From: Aporrectodea caliginosa
Taxonomy: Eukaryota > Annelida > Clitellata > Crassiclitellata > Lumbricidae
Direction: 5' to 3'
NCBI GenBank assembly: GCA_020284085.1
Contig: JACEVL010000484.1
Location: 1,359,501-1,423,500 of the forward strand
DNA: 64,000 nt
Position 1 is the first letter of the stretch. Every line of letters begins with the position of its first letter. The notes beneath the pieces are model-generated. The model was given only the letters and a program-made list of their open reading frames with translations, had not been told where the DNA came from and did no database searches. Of this stretch, positions 35,301 to 44,744 are shown piece after piece. Position numbers and translations under genes: made by a program.

Positions 35301-38300
35301 AAATACCAGATGGCCTGATATTCCCTGGACAGTCACCCATCAAAGCACAGCACATCAGATGACCCTTTGGCAGGAATTAACCAACTCATAGGTGTCGGTT
35401 GGCACTGTGAATGACACTATATATCCAGTTTCAGTACATCGGGCAATGGTGTTAGACATGAAAGTAACGACCAACACTTTGGATGTGCCAAAAACTAGAT
35501 TGCAGTTGAACACAACAGTGGAACAGAAGTTAAAGGGATAGCATTAAATTGGTGCTATTCACAAGTTAAAAAGTTTCCAAGCTTCTTGCTAAAGAATATC
35601 TAGCCTATGACCAATGCATTTATAGTGCAGCCACAACTCCTGCACCTCTGATTATTTTTCAAAATAAATAACATAAAAACTGGAGAACAAATTTGCGAGC
35701 CCACACCATGATATAAGCTTCCTTATGGCATGCATGGAAAAAGGTTTAACATGAAAGGATTTCTTGTGGGCCACGTCAGACACTTGCCATTTCCTTGGTG
35801 CTGACCATTCGCTCGTTGCGAAAATGGTTGTAGTTTTCTATTGCTCCAAAAAGACTGAAAAGAACAAAAATCAATAATGATAGATTTCATCATGATGCTT
35901 CTATTGCACTCCTTGGAGTTGTGCTTGACTTTGTCAGCACAAAACCAGGAGTTGTGCCTGACTTTGTCGGCACAAAACACGGAGTTGTGCCTCACCTAAC
36001 AACACAAACTAGGAGCATGAAACCAAACATGCAGAATGATTTTCAACCAAGAGGCTAACAATGCCCGAGAAGCTAATGCTTTAAGTTAGCAGGCCACTTA
36101 TTTCTATGCGATGTGCTCATATGGCAAAAGATCCACATTGCACTGTTTTTATTTTTGTAATGTTTTTCAGGTGTGCAGAAGACAGTCACCTGGCACTAGG
36201 GAGTGAAGAGATCTGCAGCCTGGTATGGAAGAGCTCCTAAGGTAACAGCATGGCTTGCAACAGTGATACCTGTACGCAATAATATCTAAACATCATGAAA
36301 TCATACATCTTTGCAGTTTGGATATATATTCTGCACGAATATATATCCAAACTTTGGAATAACATTACAAAGACTATTCTTTACAAAAGTCATGGAAAGA
36401 GGTAACTGGTTACAGCAGTGCTGTCCAACCTTTTTGACACCGCGGGCCACCGAAGAAGTAATTTTTGAAGCCGAGGGCCGCACCAGTCAACTCAAAAGCA
36501 GAGACTAAAATTTATTGAAAATTATTAACTGTATTATAATTAATTATGGAGTTATCATAATGAATGCGTCTTGGGAACTGGATTTTGTGTACACATTGTC
36601 AAATGATAAGCCAAGTTACGAACGAATAGCTATGCAAGTAGGCCAGTGACTGTCTTTTACTTCATTTTAACAGAAATTGCAAATAATTAGTGAGCTGTGG
36701 CGGGCCACTTAGAATCTGCCGGCGGGCCGCGGGTTGGACAGCACTGGGTTACAGCATGCAAGAAAAGCAGAGATGGCATTCCAATAATCAACCCTGGTGC
36801 ACATTAATGCATTACAGCAGCTTGCATAGTAAGTGAGCATGAATGAATTGCATGACGACACAAATGAAAACAATGAGGATCATTGTAATAATATCAGTTA
36901 TCTATTTTAAACTGTAACTAAATGTGTCTCAACCACAACTTATCTATTTTCCATGCAACAAATGGGTCCTGATTATTATTAGCCATTAAATTTATCTAAG
37001 ACGAATGGGTCTCTATCAGTAGCTATCTAATTTCAACTGTGACAAATGGGTCCTGATCACCAGTCACCTAAATTTACCTGTGACAAATGGGTCTCCATCA
37101 TTATCTACCGAATATGACCTGTGACATGGGTCTTGAATACTAGCCATATAAATTTAATTCCAACATGGGTCTTAATTATCATCTATCTCAGTTTAATTGT
37201 GACCAATGAGTCTCAATCAATACCTGTCTATTTTTACCTGTGACAAATGAGTTCCAACAATTAGCTGTCGAATTCATTTCATTCATTCATTCCGGAGATT
37301 TATATAGCGCCTCTTCAAGAAGCCTACTCAGAGGCGCTCCAAGCCCAGCCACGTCCAAAGAGAAAGGACTTCAATAGTTGGTAGAAAGCAGGCAAATTAT
37401 TCTGGGGCAGTAAGCGAGAGCCCATTCCAAGTGGAGGGCCACCAACCAAGAAGGCTCGACACTGTCTGACCGAGGAGCGGGCCCGAGGGACCAATAGCCG
37501 AAGAGCTCGACGAGAGGCTAAGTCGGAAACCGGGCGACAGAGATCAGATTGTCTCAGTGATAAATAGTTCCGGATCATACAGATCGGTTCTTACCCCAGA
37601 ATTGGTTCATCGCTTATTTGTCCATCATGTATTCTGTAGACACATCGTAGGTCATCTGGCAAAACCACTTCTAATCTAGCTTCCATTTCATCCAATTCCT
37701 CTTCTGAAGCTCCACCTGAAAGAAACGCAAATAAAATTCTCATGAACTTTTGTAGGTGATACACACATGTATATCTCTGGAATCCAACTTAGGTACTGCA
37801 GGCACAGATCGTATTGTATTGTATTCAAAACATTTATAAAGCACCTCTAGTAGGGTGCACCATTTTATTCAGAGGTGCTCCCAGTTTGCAAGGTCGCAAG
37901 AGAAGAAATAGGTTCTGAGAAAAGCAAAGGAGGAGGAGGAGGAGGAGGGGTTACCAGCTAGAATTTGAGAGCGAGTAGATCGAGACAGAGTATTCCAAAG
38001 AGAGGGACCAATTGTGGTAAAGGACCGAGACTGAGCCATAACTGTTCTGGTATGATGTACATGTTGAGCAAAATGAAATGACTTCAAGTGTTAAGTAATG
38101 CAATTACCTTTAGTAATATAATTACCTTCAGTAATATAATTACTTTGAGTAATATATTGTATTGTATTTGAACACTTGTTATAGCGCCCCTACCAGATTT
38201 CCCATTCAGAGGCGCTCCCGACTACTGCGCGAACGCTGAATCGGAGTTTCACGCCCGAGAGCGCATGAGCAATTGCGAGTGAAGAACTTGCCCAGGGTCC

Positions 38301-41300
38301 CTACGCGGCAACTTTTGAGGTGGATTCGAACCCGCAACCCTCCAGCTGCAAGGCACCGAACATACCCCTAAACCACCGCGCCCCAGTTGTATTGTGAAGT
38401 GTTGTATTGTGTATTGTATTGTACTCCACGTTTATAATGCGACCGAGCCACCCGCAGTAAAGATCCGAGAAATTAATCTCTGATAAACCGACCCGACCGG
38501 GAAGCGAACCCGGGGTGCCAGCGTGACGAGCAGGCTACCAACCCACTCGGCCACTCAGGATCCTATAAGTAATTGTAATTATAATAAGTTTAGTTTTTAA
38601 TATGGCTGACAAATATGAGAAGAACAGAAGTTGCTTAAGCTAGCCCTGAGGCAGCCATGGGTATGAAGTATTAGCGCCTTAACTTTCTTAGCCTCGGCAG
38701 ATGAGGGCAGGTGGTCATCCTCTCCCTTGCCATCTCTTTCTGACCATACAGTGTACGGTCAGTGTACTCATTATAGCTGTGTTGGCTAGCGGTGCAGGTG
38801 GAGCAGAAATCTCGAATAAAATTCCTGCCCTGGCTGGGATTTGAACCCCCGACCTCTCGATTGACAGTTCAGGACACTAACCACTACACTATCGAGCACC
38901 CCCATGGCTCACAAAAGGGCACCCTACTAGACCATTACCTTAGCCTCAGAGAGGCGGTGTAGAAACGTTCATATACACGTATGTTAGCATACAGTCGAGA
39001 TGACCAAGTTCAGAATTACATATCCAACGAAGTTACAACAAGCCTTCTGTTTTTAAACATCATTTTATGCTTTTGTGAGGTACTTGGAAGATTCTATGAA
39101 AATTTCCAGATTCTTACACGCATAATAGTAAAATACATTGTGAGACATAGTTAATTAGCTCTTCAATAAATACAGTCAAGGCATGGACAATGATGCTGAC
39201 CTCTGAGTGAAGCAAAGATTTTAGGGCAGTTTTCTTTCATATATGCTTCGATCATGTTCCACGCCCTTCGTACCTTGAGGTAGATTGGCTGGTAGCGACC
39301 AAAGTCACAGTACCAGTGAATGAAATTTTCTTTCCAGGTGAAGGCTTCAGGACAGCTGAAGAGAGACAACAGAACGAAACACCACTGATAACTTATCTAG
39401 TGAACTTCAAAATATCACTGAAACAACATTGTTTATAAAGTGCCACTCAATGATTCAGAGGTGCTCCCGACCCAAGTCAGTTCTATCACTAACAAATAAA
39501 ATGGACTTAGGCGTTTTTAGAACACGGGAAGGAAAGGCTGAGGAGCTCAAGCTGCAATTCCTACAAAGCTACTAACTTAACACACCATACCGGTTAACAT
39601 GCCATGCAAGAACTGCAGCGTGGTGCTACAAATTGACTTTTCAACATTGTCCCATTTTATACCTGGCCATTTAGTTTACACACTCTATCATGAAGCATGT
39701 GGGGCGCGGTGGTGTAGAGGTATGCTCGGTGCCTTGCAGCTGGAGGGTTGCGGGTTCGAATCCACCTCAAGCCGCCGCGTAGGGATCCTGGGCAAGTCCT
39801 TCACTCGCAATTGCTCATGCGCTTCGGCGTGAAACTCCGATTCAGTGTCCGCTGTAGTCGGGAGCGCCTCTGAGTAGAAATCTTGAAGGGGCGCTATAAC
39901 AAGTGCTCATACATACATACATACATACAAGTCCTCGATGACTTTGCGTTATCGAGTCCACGCTGTAGAAATAATGGTGTTCTTACACTTGCTCATCCCA
40001 ACGGACCTTGCAGTGCACCTTCCAGAAGAGATCATAGTTTGCCACGTTCTTTAACTGATGACAAACAGAGGAACACCTACAAACAGAAATACACCACATC
40101 TCCAATTAAGTCATTGACCACAAGGTAGAAGTACCTATCAGAGATGGGCACAATTTATAGTTAAATCGTCAATCGATTAGAATTAGAATTAGCTACTGAA
40201 ATTTGCTAATCGATTAGAATCAGAATTACCAAAATCATGAAGCTTAATCAATTAGAATTAGCGGTTTGTTTAAAAATGTCTAATTGATTAGTTAAATTGC
40301 TAAAATGATAAGAATTAGAATTAGCTACTGAAATCGATTAGAATTAGAATTAGCAAACTCTTGCAGATAATCGATTACAATTAGAATTTGCAAACTCTTG
40401 TAGCTAATCCATTAAAATTAGAGTTAGCTGTTAGTAAAATTGATTAGCTAATCGATTAGAATCTAATTGCTTAGTTATTCATCTCTGGTAAGTATCGAGG
40501 TACTTAGAATAGCATTTTTAGGTGCATGAGACAAACTATTCACACATTGCATTGTAACTGTATGCAGAACACCTCTTAGCAACGTAAGTGCTGTAAAAGC
40601 ATAGATCTGCCAGATGAGGAGACTGTTGGCCTGGTTCTACACGTGTGCACGAGTTTAACAGAGGAGACAGTTCAAACACTAACATCATTGGCACTGTTGA
40701 GGCGTGCCTTGGAGAGGTTCTTAGAAGGACCCACATACATCTCAAAACAAAGAGGAGCATGGAGTCCCATGGTCATTGGTGCCCTGCACTTAGCTTTCAA
40801 GGAACGGGAGGGGCGTCATTGTAAAGGTTGCCAGGACGTGTTTGCTTTAGTTTAATATTGGACTAGTTTACTAAGTGTGCCGACACTATACTGAACTTAT
40901 ATTGCTTATGCTTGTTCAGCAGAGTGTTGTTTGGCAGCTGGTTATATTAAAGAATATATTTACTTACTTACTTTAAGTGGCTCTTTAGAAATCTGGAGTT
41001 TACGATTATGATTTCCTTACATGGAAATACGAGGGTTGATCAATAAGTAATGAGAAAAACATATTAGACAGCTTTTTTGCCGAATTTTTTATTTTTATTT
41101 ACTAGCTTACTTATTTAGCAGAGTTTTTATTTTTAAATTGTCACGTGGGCCATTACTGTGGTTGCTAGGCAACTGCCGGAAGCCGTCTGCCCAGCGACTG
41201 TTGTAAATAATGGATAAAAACGAGAAACGTGCGGTTATTAAATATTTGAATTTAAAAGGATTGACTAAAAATGAGATTGCAACGGACATGAAGAATGTTT

Positions 41301-42737
41301 TAAGGGACAATGCCCCTTCACAGGCTACAGTCTATCGGTGGGTAGCTGAATTTAATCGCGGTAGGCAATCAACTGAAGACGAGCACCGTTCTGGCCGCCC
41401 TATTGAGACCTGTACCAACGAAAACGTTCAATTCGTCCAGGATCTGATACAGAAAGATCGGCGGGTTAATATTAGAAATGTAGCAGATTGTTTGAAGTTG
41501 TCGTACGGCACAACCCATCATATTATTACAGACATTTTGGGGTGCAACAAGGTCTGTGCTCGATGGGTTCCACGAATGTTAACACATGAAAACAAGCAAG
41601 TCCGACTAACAACTTCTCGTGAAAATCTCGACCTTTTTAGAGAAGACCAGGCAAAGTTTCTACGCAGATATGTCACTATGGATGAGACTTGGGCTCACCA
41701 CTTTGATCCCGAGACAAAACTGCAGAGTATGGAGTGGAAGCACGTCGATTCCCCGACACCGGTCAAATTCCGCAAAATTGCATCAGCGGGTAAAGTTATG
41801 GCATCCGTATTTTGGGACAGTGAAGCTATTTTGATGATTGACTACTTGGAGCGTGGAAAGACTATCACGGGTGTCTACTATGCACAGTTAATCCGAAAAC
41901 TTCGCGTGGCTATTAAGGAAAAACGTCGAGGGAAGTTGCGTCAAGGTATCGTGTTTCATCAGGACAATGCTCTAGCTCACACCTCGTCTGTTCCAATGAC
42001 TGCAATTCGCGAGTGCGGCTTCGAACTGCTACAACACCCACCCTATTCTCCAGACCTGGCACCGTCTGACTTCCATCTGTTTCGTTATCTGAAAGATTCG
42101 CTTCGCGGACAGAAATTTGACACTGATGAAAGTGTTATCCATGCCATAAATGACTGGTTTCAGGAGCTAGATAAAACTTTCTTCCTGGAGGGTGTAAAAG
42201 CACTTGAACATCGCTGGGAAAAATGTGTTGAGCTTCAGGGAGATTATGTTGAAAAACTATAAAACAATTTTGGTCCAGATTTGCTGTCTAATATATTTTT
42301 CTCATTACTTATTGATCAACCCTCGTATATACAAAAAGGTAATGTGATTATTTAAACACAACAGAAACCTCTGAGAAGCATGGTCCTAAGGTTGAATGAT
42401 CAAATTCATTGTTCATCTGGTTAGGATTATGCAAATATAATCCAATTGCTGGAGAAATTTTCATACCTCCCATGTCACATTGGTACTTACTAGCAAAAAA
42501 GTGGAGGGCAAAAGAATGTGCTAAAATGAGCAGTCACGTCTCAAAGTAGGGATTTCACAACAAAGACTTAAATTTTAAAACATTATTGTTGTTTGTTTGT
42601 CCAAAGAAGTATCTTTAAACTTAGCTTTGACGTTATCGATACCTGATTAAGTCTCTGAAATCCAAGAAGGACAAGACGTGAAGCAAGACATCATACGGAA
42701 GACGAAGAAGCGGTAAAACATCTTCACCATCGTCCAT
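29269..42737 (-). CDS. FBXO3: FBXO3-like F-box protein gene (whole span, 11 coding exons found)
   Basis: This is the substrate-recognition subunit of an SCF ubiquitin ligase, acting in cytosol and nucleus: the F-box binds SKP1, and the SMI1/KNR4-like and ApaG domains are thought to engage substrates (family knowledge from mammalian FBXO3). Exons in transcript order are 42737-42643, 40076-39987, 39355-39201, 37715-37595, 35854-35782, 34696-34516, 33672-33576, 33111-32989, 31940-31842, 30795-30682 and 29342-29269. All junctions keep phase except 32989/31940, where an exon of length 3n+2 is probably missing; the homology there lacks about six residues. The product is about 410 residues. It ends shortly after the ApaG domain and lacks the long acidic tail of vertebrate FBXO3. 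Introns hold a mariner (41030-42325), hAT-like MITEs, several SINEs and LINE tails. The mariner and other insertions do not touch exons. Confidence 0.88.
29583..29635 (+). repeat. LINE/SINE 3' end, GGCGCT hairpin type B
   Basis: AGGCGCCTTCATGAGG, then AAGGCGCTATATAAATGGCC and a CATA-type tail. It abuts the right arm of the inverted repeat at 29634-29767. Confidence 0.65.
30682..30795 (-). CDS. FBXO3: FBXO3-like exon 10: ApaG domain core
   Basis: 114 nt (2+111+1) lie between CTTCTCCAG and GTGAGT. The peptide starts GEYPVMKPGTEYHYISCTNF and continues to EMHGTYTFRNL, the most diagnostic part of the ApaG domain (G-x-x-P-x-x-x-P-G-x-x-Y-x-Y-x-S-C-T...G-x-M-x-G-x-Y-x-F). Confidence 0.92.
30970..31335 (-). 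repeat. LINE 3' region, type A tail, in FBXO3 upstream of the last intron's end
   Basis: Begins (plus) TTTATAAAGCACCTCTCGC and TATTCAGAGGCACTCTC. Beyond it the minus frame resembles the GPxxWN...tail of LINE ORF2 (GGGTCCCTCCATTTGG on minus). Confidence 0.6.
31345..31432 (-). repeat. tRNA-like SINE head
   Basis: On minus: TGGCTCAGTTAGCTACATCG and GTTCGCTTCC-type box B. Possibly a fifth family. Confidence 0.5.
31842..31940 (-). CDS. FBXO3: FBXO3-like exon 9: ApaG domain, middle
   Basis: 99 nt (2+96+1). The peptide RKRACRLETRHWIITDSNGK followed by DGPGVIG corresponds to the RYWxIT-x-x-x-G...GPGVVGE segment of ApaG domains. The acceptor is GATGCAG. The phase gap to exon 8 suggests an unseen microexon in 31943-32988. 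Confidence 0.85.
   Translation of the reverse strand: MLIESVHVALKRVTGSSPTAMERRPQWMDLGS
32648..32912 (-). repeat. SINE family 3, FBXO3 intron
   Basis: Follows an AAT tract; plus holds ATTACAGGAGTCGAATTTAA and GCCATCTGGCGAATGAAAG, ending CCCCACCCTG. The box B region is decayed. Confidence 0.75.
32989..33111 (-). CDS. FBXO3: FBXO3-like exon 8: start of ApaG domain
   Basis: 123 nt (1+120+2). The peptide runs FYHEPGCVAVTHDVRVSVAT and then AFIPEMS...PPHFTFAYRI, the first beta strands of an ApaG fold (T-x-x-V-x-V-x-x-x-F-x-P-E...F-x-Y-R-I). The donor GTAAGA leaves phase 2, which does not match exon 9 directly. Confidence 0.85.
33576..33672 (-). CDS. FBXO3: FBXO3-like exon 7
   Basis: 97 nt (2+93+2) start at TTACAG and end at a strong GTAAGT donor. 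The peptide begins RSYLDWFSKFAQELADKTFP, corresponding to the conserved DWF...FP helix before the ApaG region. An earlier GTAGTT is present but does not keep phase with exon 8. Confidence 0.82.
33890..34016 (-). repeat. SINE family 1, 3' fragment, FBXO3 intron
   Basis: On minus it holds GGCTGGCCATCCGCCC-like body and GCCTCAGGGCTAGCTTAAGG, ending CTTCTC. Confidence 0.7.
34212..34396 (-). repeat. SINE family 3, 3' part, FBXO3 intron
   Basis: Plus has TTTATTATTTCAAACTGACA, GAGGAGTCAAATTGAACTG and CCATCTGGCGAATGAAAGGC. The head is missing. Confidence 0.7.
34516..34696 (-). CDS. FBXO3: FBXO3-like exon 6
   Basis: 181 nt (180+1), ending at donor GTGAGA. The peptide contains ISFCAGTRTSQFLCV and ends NRSYFIL, which joins to GRSYLDWF of exon 7 as in FBXO3 (FIIGATFTDWF-type motif). 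A second in-phase AG six bases downstream of the chosen acceptor gives an alternative start two codons shorter. Confidence 0.8.
34741..34802. repeat. 62-bp palindromic mini-element, CCCTTTAACGACGA family
   Basis: Left CCCTTTAACGACGAG and right GTCGTCGTTAAAG are inverted and followed by TTAA. A matching copy is at 54040-54102. The ends resemble the piggyBac-like element at 62013. Confidence 0.6.
34815..35225 (-). pseudogene. LINE ORF2 C-terminus with (ATAAC) tail, FBXO3 intron
   Basis: The minus frame encodes RGHRYKLFKKPKGTLGQKFF then VVDLWNSLDDSTVSVDT and a K-rich end, the RT C-terminal motif of jockey/CR1-type LINEs. The 3' end has an ATAAC repeat. A second copy lies at 44745-45000. Confidence 0.8.
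35225..35420 (+). repeat. tRNA-like SINE head and body
   Basis: GGTGGCCGAGTGGTTAGAGT resembles a Leu/Ser tRNA 5' end; a degenerate box B GGGTTTGACATG follows. FBXO3 intron. Confidence 0.5.
35782..35854 (-). CDS. FBXO3: FBXO3-like exon 5
   Basis: 73 nt (1+72) following TTTTCAG encode LFGAIENYNHFRNERMVSTK and a few more residues, matching the loop after the IHNGQ motif. The donor is uncertain: GTCTGA keeps phase 0 with exon 6, while GTGTCT two bases earlier would not. Confidence 0.72.
36416..36746. mobile_element. hAT-like MITE in an FBXO3 intron
   Basis: 331 bp with inverted ends CAGTGCTGTCCAACC and GGTTGGACAGCACTG, and a perfect 8-bp duplication GGTTACAG at 36408-36415 and 36747-36754. GCGGGCC-rich subterminal blocks occur on both sides. 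Confidence 0.9.
37266..37580 (-). repeat. LINE ORF2 tail and 3' end, type A, in FBXO3 intron
   Basis: Plus reads TTTATATAGCGCCTCTTCAA and CTACTCAGAGGCGCTCC after an ATTC tract. The minus frame gives RQCRAFLVGGPPLGMGSRLL, the ORF2 tail motif. It ends 15 bp from FBXO3 exon 4. Confidence 0.7.
37595..37715 (-). CDS. FBXO3: FBXO3-like exon 4: SMI1/KNR4 (SUKH)-like domain
   Basis: 121 nt (2+117+2). The peptide begins GASEEELDEMEARLEVVLPDD and reaches RIHDGQ, the LPDD...YRIHNGQ signature of the SMI1/KNR4-like region of FBXO3. The donor is GTAAGA. An hAT-like MITE sits in the following intron. Confidence 0.88.
37808..38090 (-). repeat. LINE ORF2 tail and 3' end, type A, in FBXO3 intron
   Basis: Plus begins with a GTATT tail, then TTTATAAAGCACCTCTAG and TTCAGAGGTGCTCCCA. 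The minus frame gives SRSFTTIGPSLWNTLSRSTR, the GPxLWNxL tail motif. Confidence 0.75.
38155..38384 (-). repeat. tRNA-headed SINE with LINE-like type A tail
   Basis: On minus: GGGGCGCGGTGGTTTAGGGG (box A region), GGGTTGCGGGTTCGAATCC-like box B, then GGGAGCGCCTCTGAATGGG and GGGGCGCTATAACAAGTG with an ATACA tail. Same family as 39701-39930. Confidence 0.82.
38409..38564 (-). repeat. tRNA-derived SINE, family 2, FBXO3 intron
   Basis: On minus: GATCCTGAGTGGCCGAGTGG, box B GGGTTCGCTTCC, then GAGATTAATTTCTCGGATC and a GTATT-type tail. Confidence 0.85.
38617..38903 (-). repeat. SINE family 1, near full length, FBXO3 intron
   Basis: On minus, box A TAGTGTAGTGGTTAGTGT and box B GGTTCAAATCCC are intact, followed by the whole body and the TTAAGC...CTTCTC end. 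Confidence 0.85.
39201..39355 (-). CDS. FBXO3: FBXO3-like exon 3: linker after the F-box
   Basis: 155 nt (1+153+1) lie between CTCTTCAG and GTCAGC. The translation contains WKENFIHWYCDFGRY, then an alpha-helical stretch with a central RRAW and CPKIFASL, which aligns by eye with the GRY...KKAW...PR segment of FBXO3. Confidence 0.85.
39425..39490 (-). repeat. Type A LINE/SINE 3' end
   Basis: Plus reads TTTATAAAGTGCCACTCAAT and ATTCAGAGGTGCTCCCGA, a diverged reverse copy of the type A end. Confidence 0.5.
39701..39930 (+). repeat. tRNA-headed SINE with LINE-like type A tail
   Basis: Starts GGGGCGCGGTGGTGTAGAGG; box B is GGGTTCGAATCC at about 39750. The 3' end GGGAGCGCCTCTGAGTAG...GGGGCGCTATAACAAGTG is shared with LINE fragments of this window, followed by a CATA tail. 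Confidence 0.85.
39987..40076 (-). CDS. FBXO3: FBXO3-like exon 2: second half of F-box
   Basis: Acceptor TTTGTAG and donor GTAAGA bound 90 nt (1+87+2). The peptide CSSVCHQLKNVANYDLFWKV matches the second helix-turn-helix part of FBXO3 F-boxes (a cysteine-x-x-V, then L before a late D-x-x-W). Confidence 0.85.
40139..40487. mobile_element. hAT-like MITE rich in AATCGATTAG, FBXO3 intron 1
   Basis: Ends CAGAGATGGGCA and CATCTCTG are inverted. Flanks GTACCTAT and GTAAGTAT are an imperfect 8-bp duplication. The interior is a degenerate array of AATCGATTAGAATTAGAATT units, with self-complementary ATCGAT cores. A shorter copy is at 58833-58937. Confidence 0.72.
41030..42325 (+). mobile_element. mariner transposon, apparently complete, in FBXO3 intron 1
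   Basis: A 1296-bp element flanked by TA dinucleotides, with inverted ends starting CGAGGGTTGATCAATAAGTA and running about 43 bp with few mismatches. It holds one intact transposase ORF in the middle. Length, TA target and end structure are typical of mariner. It lies antisense to the host gene, inside its first intron. Confidence 0.95.
41210..42262 (+). CDS. mariner transposase (DD34D), intact
   Basis: A 350-residue frame with no disruption. The N-terminal 60 residues form a paired helix-turn-helix DNA-binding region, WVPRMLT (119-125) is the conserved linker motif, and the catalytic aspartates are D158 (MDET), D252 (HQDNA) and D287 (PSDFHLF). There are 34 residues between the last two, defining DD34D. 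YSPDLAPSDFHLF is the family signature. It would bind its terminal inverted repeats and catalyse cut-and-paste transposition. With both ends, TA flanks and all key residues present, recent activity is plausible but untested. Confidence 0.96.
   Translation: MDKNEKRAVIKYLNLKGLTKNEIATDMKNVLRDNAPSQATVYRWVAEFNRGRQSTEDEHRSGRPIETCTNENVQFVQDLIQKDRRVNIRNVADCLKLSYGTTHHIITDILGCNKVCARWVPRMLTHENKQVRLTTSRENLDLFREDQAKFLRRYVTMDETWAHHFDPETKLQSMEWKHVDSPTPVKFRKIASAGKVMASVFWDSEAILMIDYLERGKTITGVYYAQLIRKLRVAIKEKRRGKLRQGIVFHQDNALAHTSSVPMTAIRECGFELLQHPPYSPDLAPSDFHLFRYLKDSLRGQKFDTDESVIHAINDWFQELDKTFFLEGVKALEHRWEKCVELQGDYVEKL
42643..42737 (-). CDS. FBXO3: FBXO3-like exon 1: start codon and first half of F-box
   Basis: ATG at 42735-42737 is followed by 31 codons and two extra bases before GTATCG. 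The peptide ends LPYDVLLHVLSFLDFRDLI, the classic LP-x-LL-x-x-LSFLD-x-RDL start of an F-box. The short acidic leader MDDGED and the purine-rich context (AAAATGG) support this start. Phase 2 joins exon 2 exactly. Confidence 0.88.
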
Positions 42738-42966
42738 TTTTACTTCAAGTCAGTCTGCAGCAATATACAGTAGTAAGTAAGTAAGTAGTCTTTATTTGCA
42801 TCTGACAAGCACACGATTACATACATTTTAAAATAAACTATAGATAACAGTTATACAGATTGTAAAGTCACATATACACAGCTAAAATTATAACTAAACA
42901 ACTCAATGACAGTCATAACAATTACTATGGTAACGGAATATCAGCAATAGTGTGCATATACCGGTA

Positions 42967-42980
42967 AATAATAACAACAA

Positions 42981-43035
<55 letters not shown>

Positions 43036-43045
43036 AATAATAATG
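42967..43045. repeat. (CAG)n/(CAA)n microsatellite
   Basis: ACAACAACA, about 18 CAG/GCA units, then CAA and AAT. Upstream of the FBXO3-like start, not in an exon. Confidence 0.95.
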
Positions 43046-43439
43046 TGATTTATATAATAGCACAGTAAAAACTGAAGAAAATGATGCTGTACATGAGTTC
43101 CAAAAAAATCAATGACAGTCATATACTTTAAAAAAGATAGGTTTTGAGCTGTGATTTGAATGCATTATCCATATTGCATATACAGTTACAAACAAGTCAT
43201 CATGCATTGCAATGCTTTGTGTCTTGAAAATTAATATAGACATACAGGTTGATGTTACTCTTCACCCTAAACTAAATTACTAATTCTGAACTTGTGCGAT
43301 ACATTTTCTTAGACTACACACCAAAATCAAAACTCGATGTGATCTAAAAGTTCAGTAATTTGCCTGAAATTCCTTGCAACAGAAAGTTACGTAGCAAGAG
43401 ACAAAAGAATACTCAATTCTTCCATTTTATGCCAGGAAT

Positions 43440-43690
43440 GTTTCAAACTTTCTGCAAGGGCAGGTGGAACTGCAGGTGGAACTCCAAGCAACTAATACTA
43501 TGCAAATGTGTGTAAATGCAAATGTCCGAGATTTCTCAGCGCCACACAAAAGCCGCTTACGGTATACACTGGCTTCTCAGGCATTCCTCTCTCAACTTAA
43601 AATGGTTCTATTTGGCTGCGCTGGGGTTGGGAGCGCCTCTGAATAGTTCCCTTGAAGAGGTGCTATACAAATTCAAGTAATGAATAAAGG
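43440..43690 (+). repeat. LINE 3' region, type A tail
   Basis: Ends GTTGGGAGCGCCTCTGAATA, then TTGAAGAGGTGCTATACAAA and AATGAATA. The upstream part is decayed ORF2 tail-like sequence. Confidence 0.65.
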
Positions 43691-44104
43691 AATATAAAAT
43701 TCAGTCTGCACGGCTCAGGTTGTTTGGTCAGTTTTGGAGTCAGGGCATAATCCTGGGGTCAAAGTTGAGGAGACAGCATGAACCTACAGTGAAAGTAGTT
43801 GGTGATGGTGGTCACAGGATGGTGCTCAGATGGAAGCATCATAAAGCTTTAAAATTTCCGTTTTCAGTCTCGTTTTTAGTACCGTATCACACATCATACA
43901 AAGGAAAGGCAGCATAGTAGCTCTTTCGCATCTGTTATGACAAAACTTCTGCGTCGACCCGGGTGATTAGTGATTCTGTGATTTTGTAATTTAACACTCT
44001 TAGATTGTTCTTATCCGAAGTTCCCACAGTGCGTTTGCAGGCGGTTCAATAATTTATCAAGGGCAAGCTTATAGTATCTGGGGCTGAAGGATATAGTGCG
44101 TAAG

Positions 44105-44260
44105 TTTACTGGCGTCGTGAGTATTGGTTAGGGTCAGATTAGGAGTCGTGAGGGTCGGTTAGGGTCAGGGTTAGGGTCAGTATCGTCATTAGAAAACCTG
44201 GCACCATCTGGCGTCTGCGCAGCATGCCCAAAGATACTGTATAATCCTTCAGTTCACAAC
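44105..44260. repeat. Dispersed repeat with TTAGGG-like motifs
   Basis: Contains GGTTAGGGTCAG and GGGTTAGGGTCAGT in a degenerate run, then CATTAGAAAACCTGGCACCA. Second copy of the 46130-46555 repeat. It is not a pure telomeric array. Confidence 0.6.
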
Positions 44261-44744
44261 AACTATAAGTTTGCCCAATAAAGCACGTACTTACGTACTT
44301 ACTTATTCTAATAAACTGAATTTGATCCGAACTGGACCATGGCCCTCTGGACTGGGTCTTTGTTGTTATGTAATCAAACACAAACTGCAAACATTTGTAT
44401 TGGAGCACTAGCATAGAACCAGTTGTTAAAATCAATACCACCAGCTCGTGTCTACAGTAAACATTTGCAAAAGTTTAAGAATTATCCTAACTTTGGTCGG
44501 TTTAAATATAAAAACAATACAATTAAATCCAATCACCTGTGCCCTAGGACCAATGACCAACAACAGTTTACTGTAAAATTGTTGATAGCATCATGCGACT
44601 ATTTGGATCGCAGCCCTCTGGCGGACAGGAAGGTATTGCATCTCGATTAAACCACAGTAGGGCCTATAAATAATTACAAATTATAAATAATTATTTATAC
44701 TGTGATTAAACGACGATTACATGAACAATGCATTGGAGGTTTAA

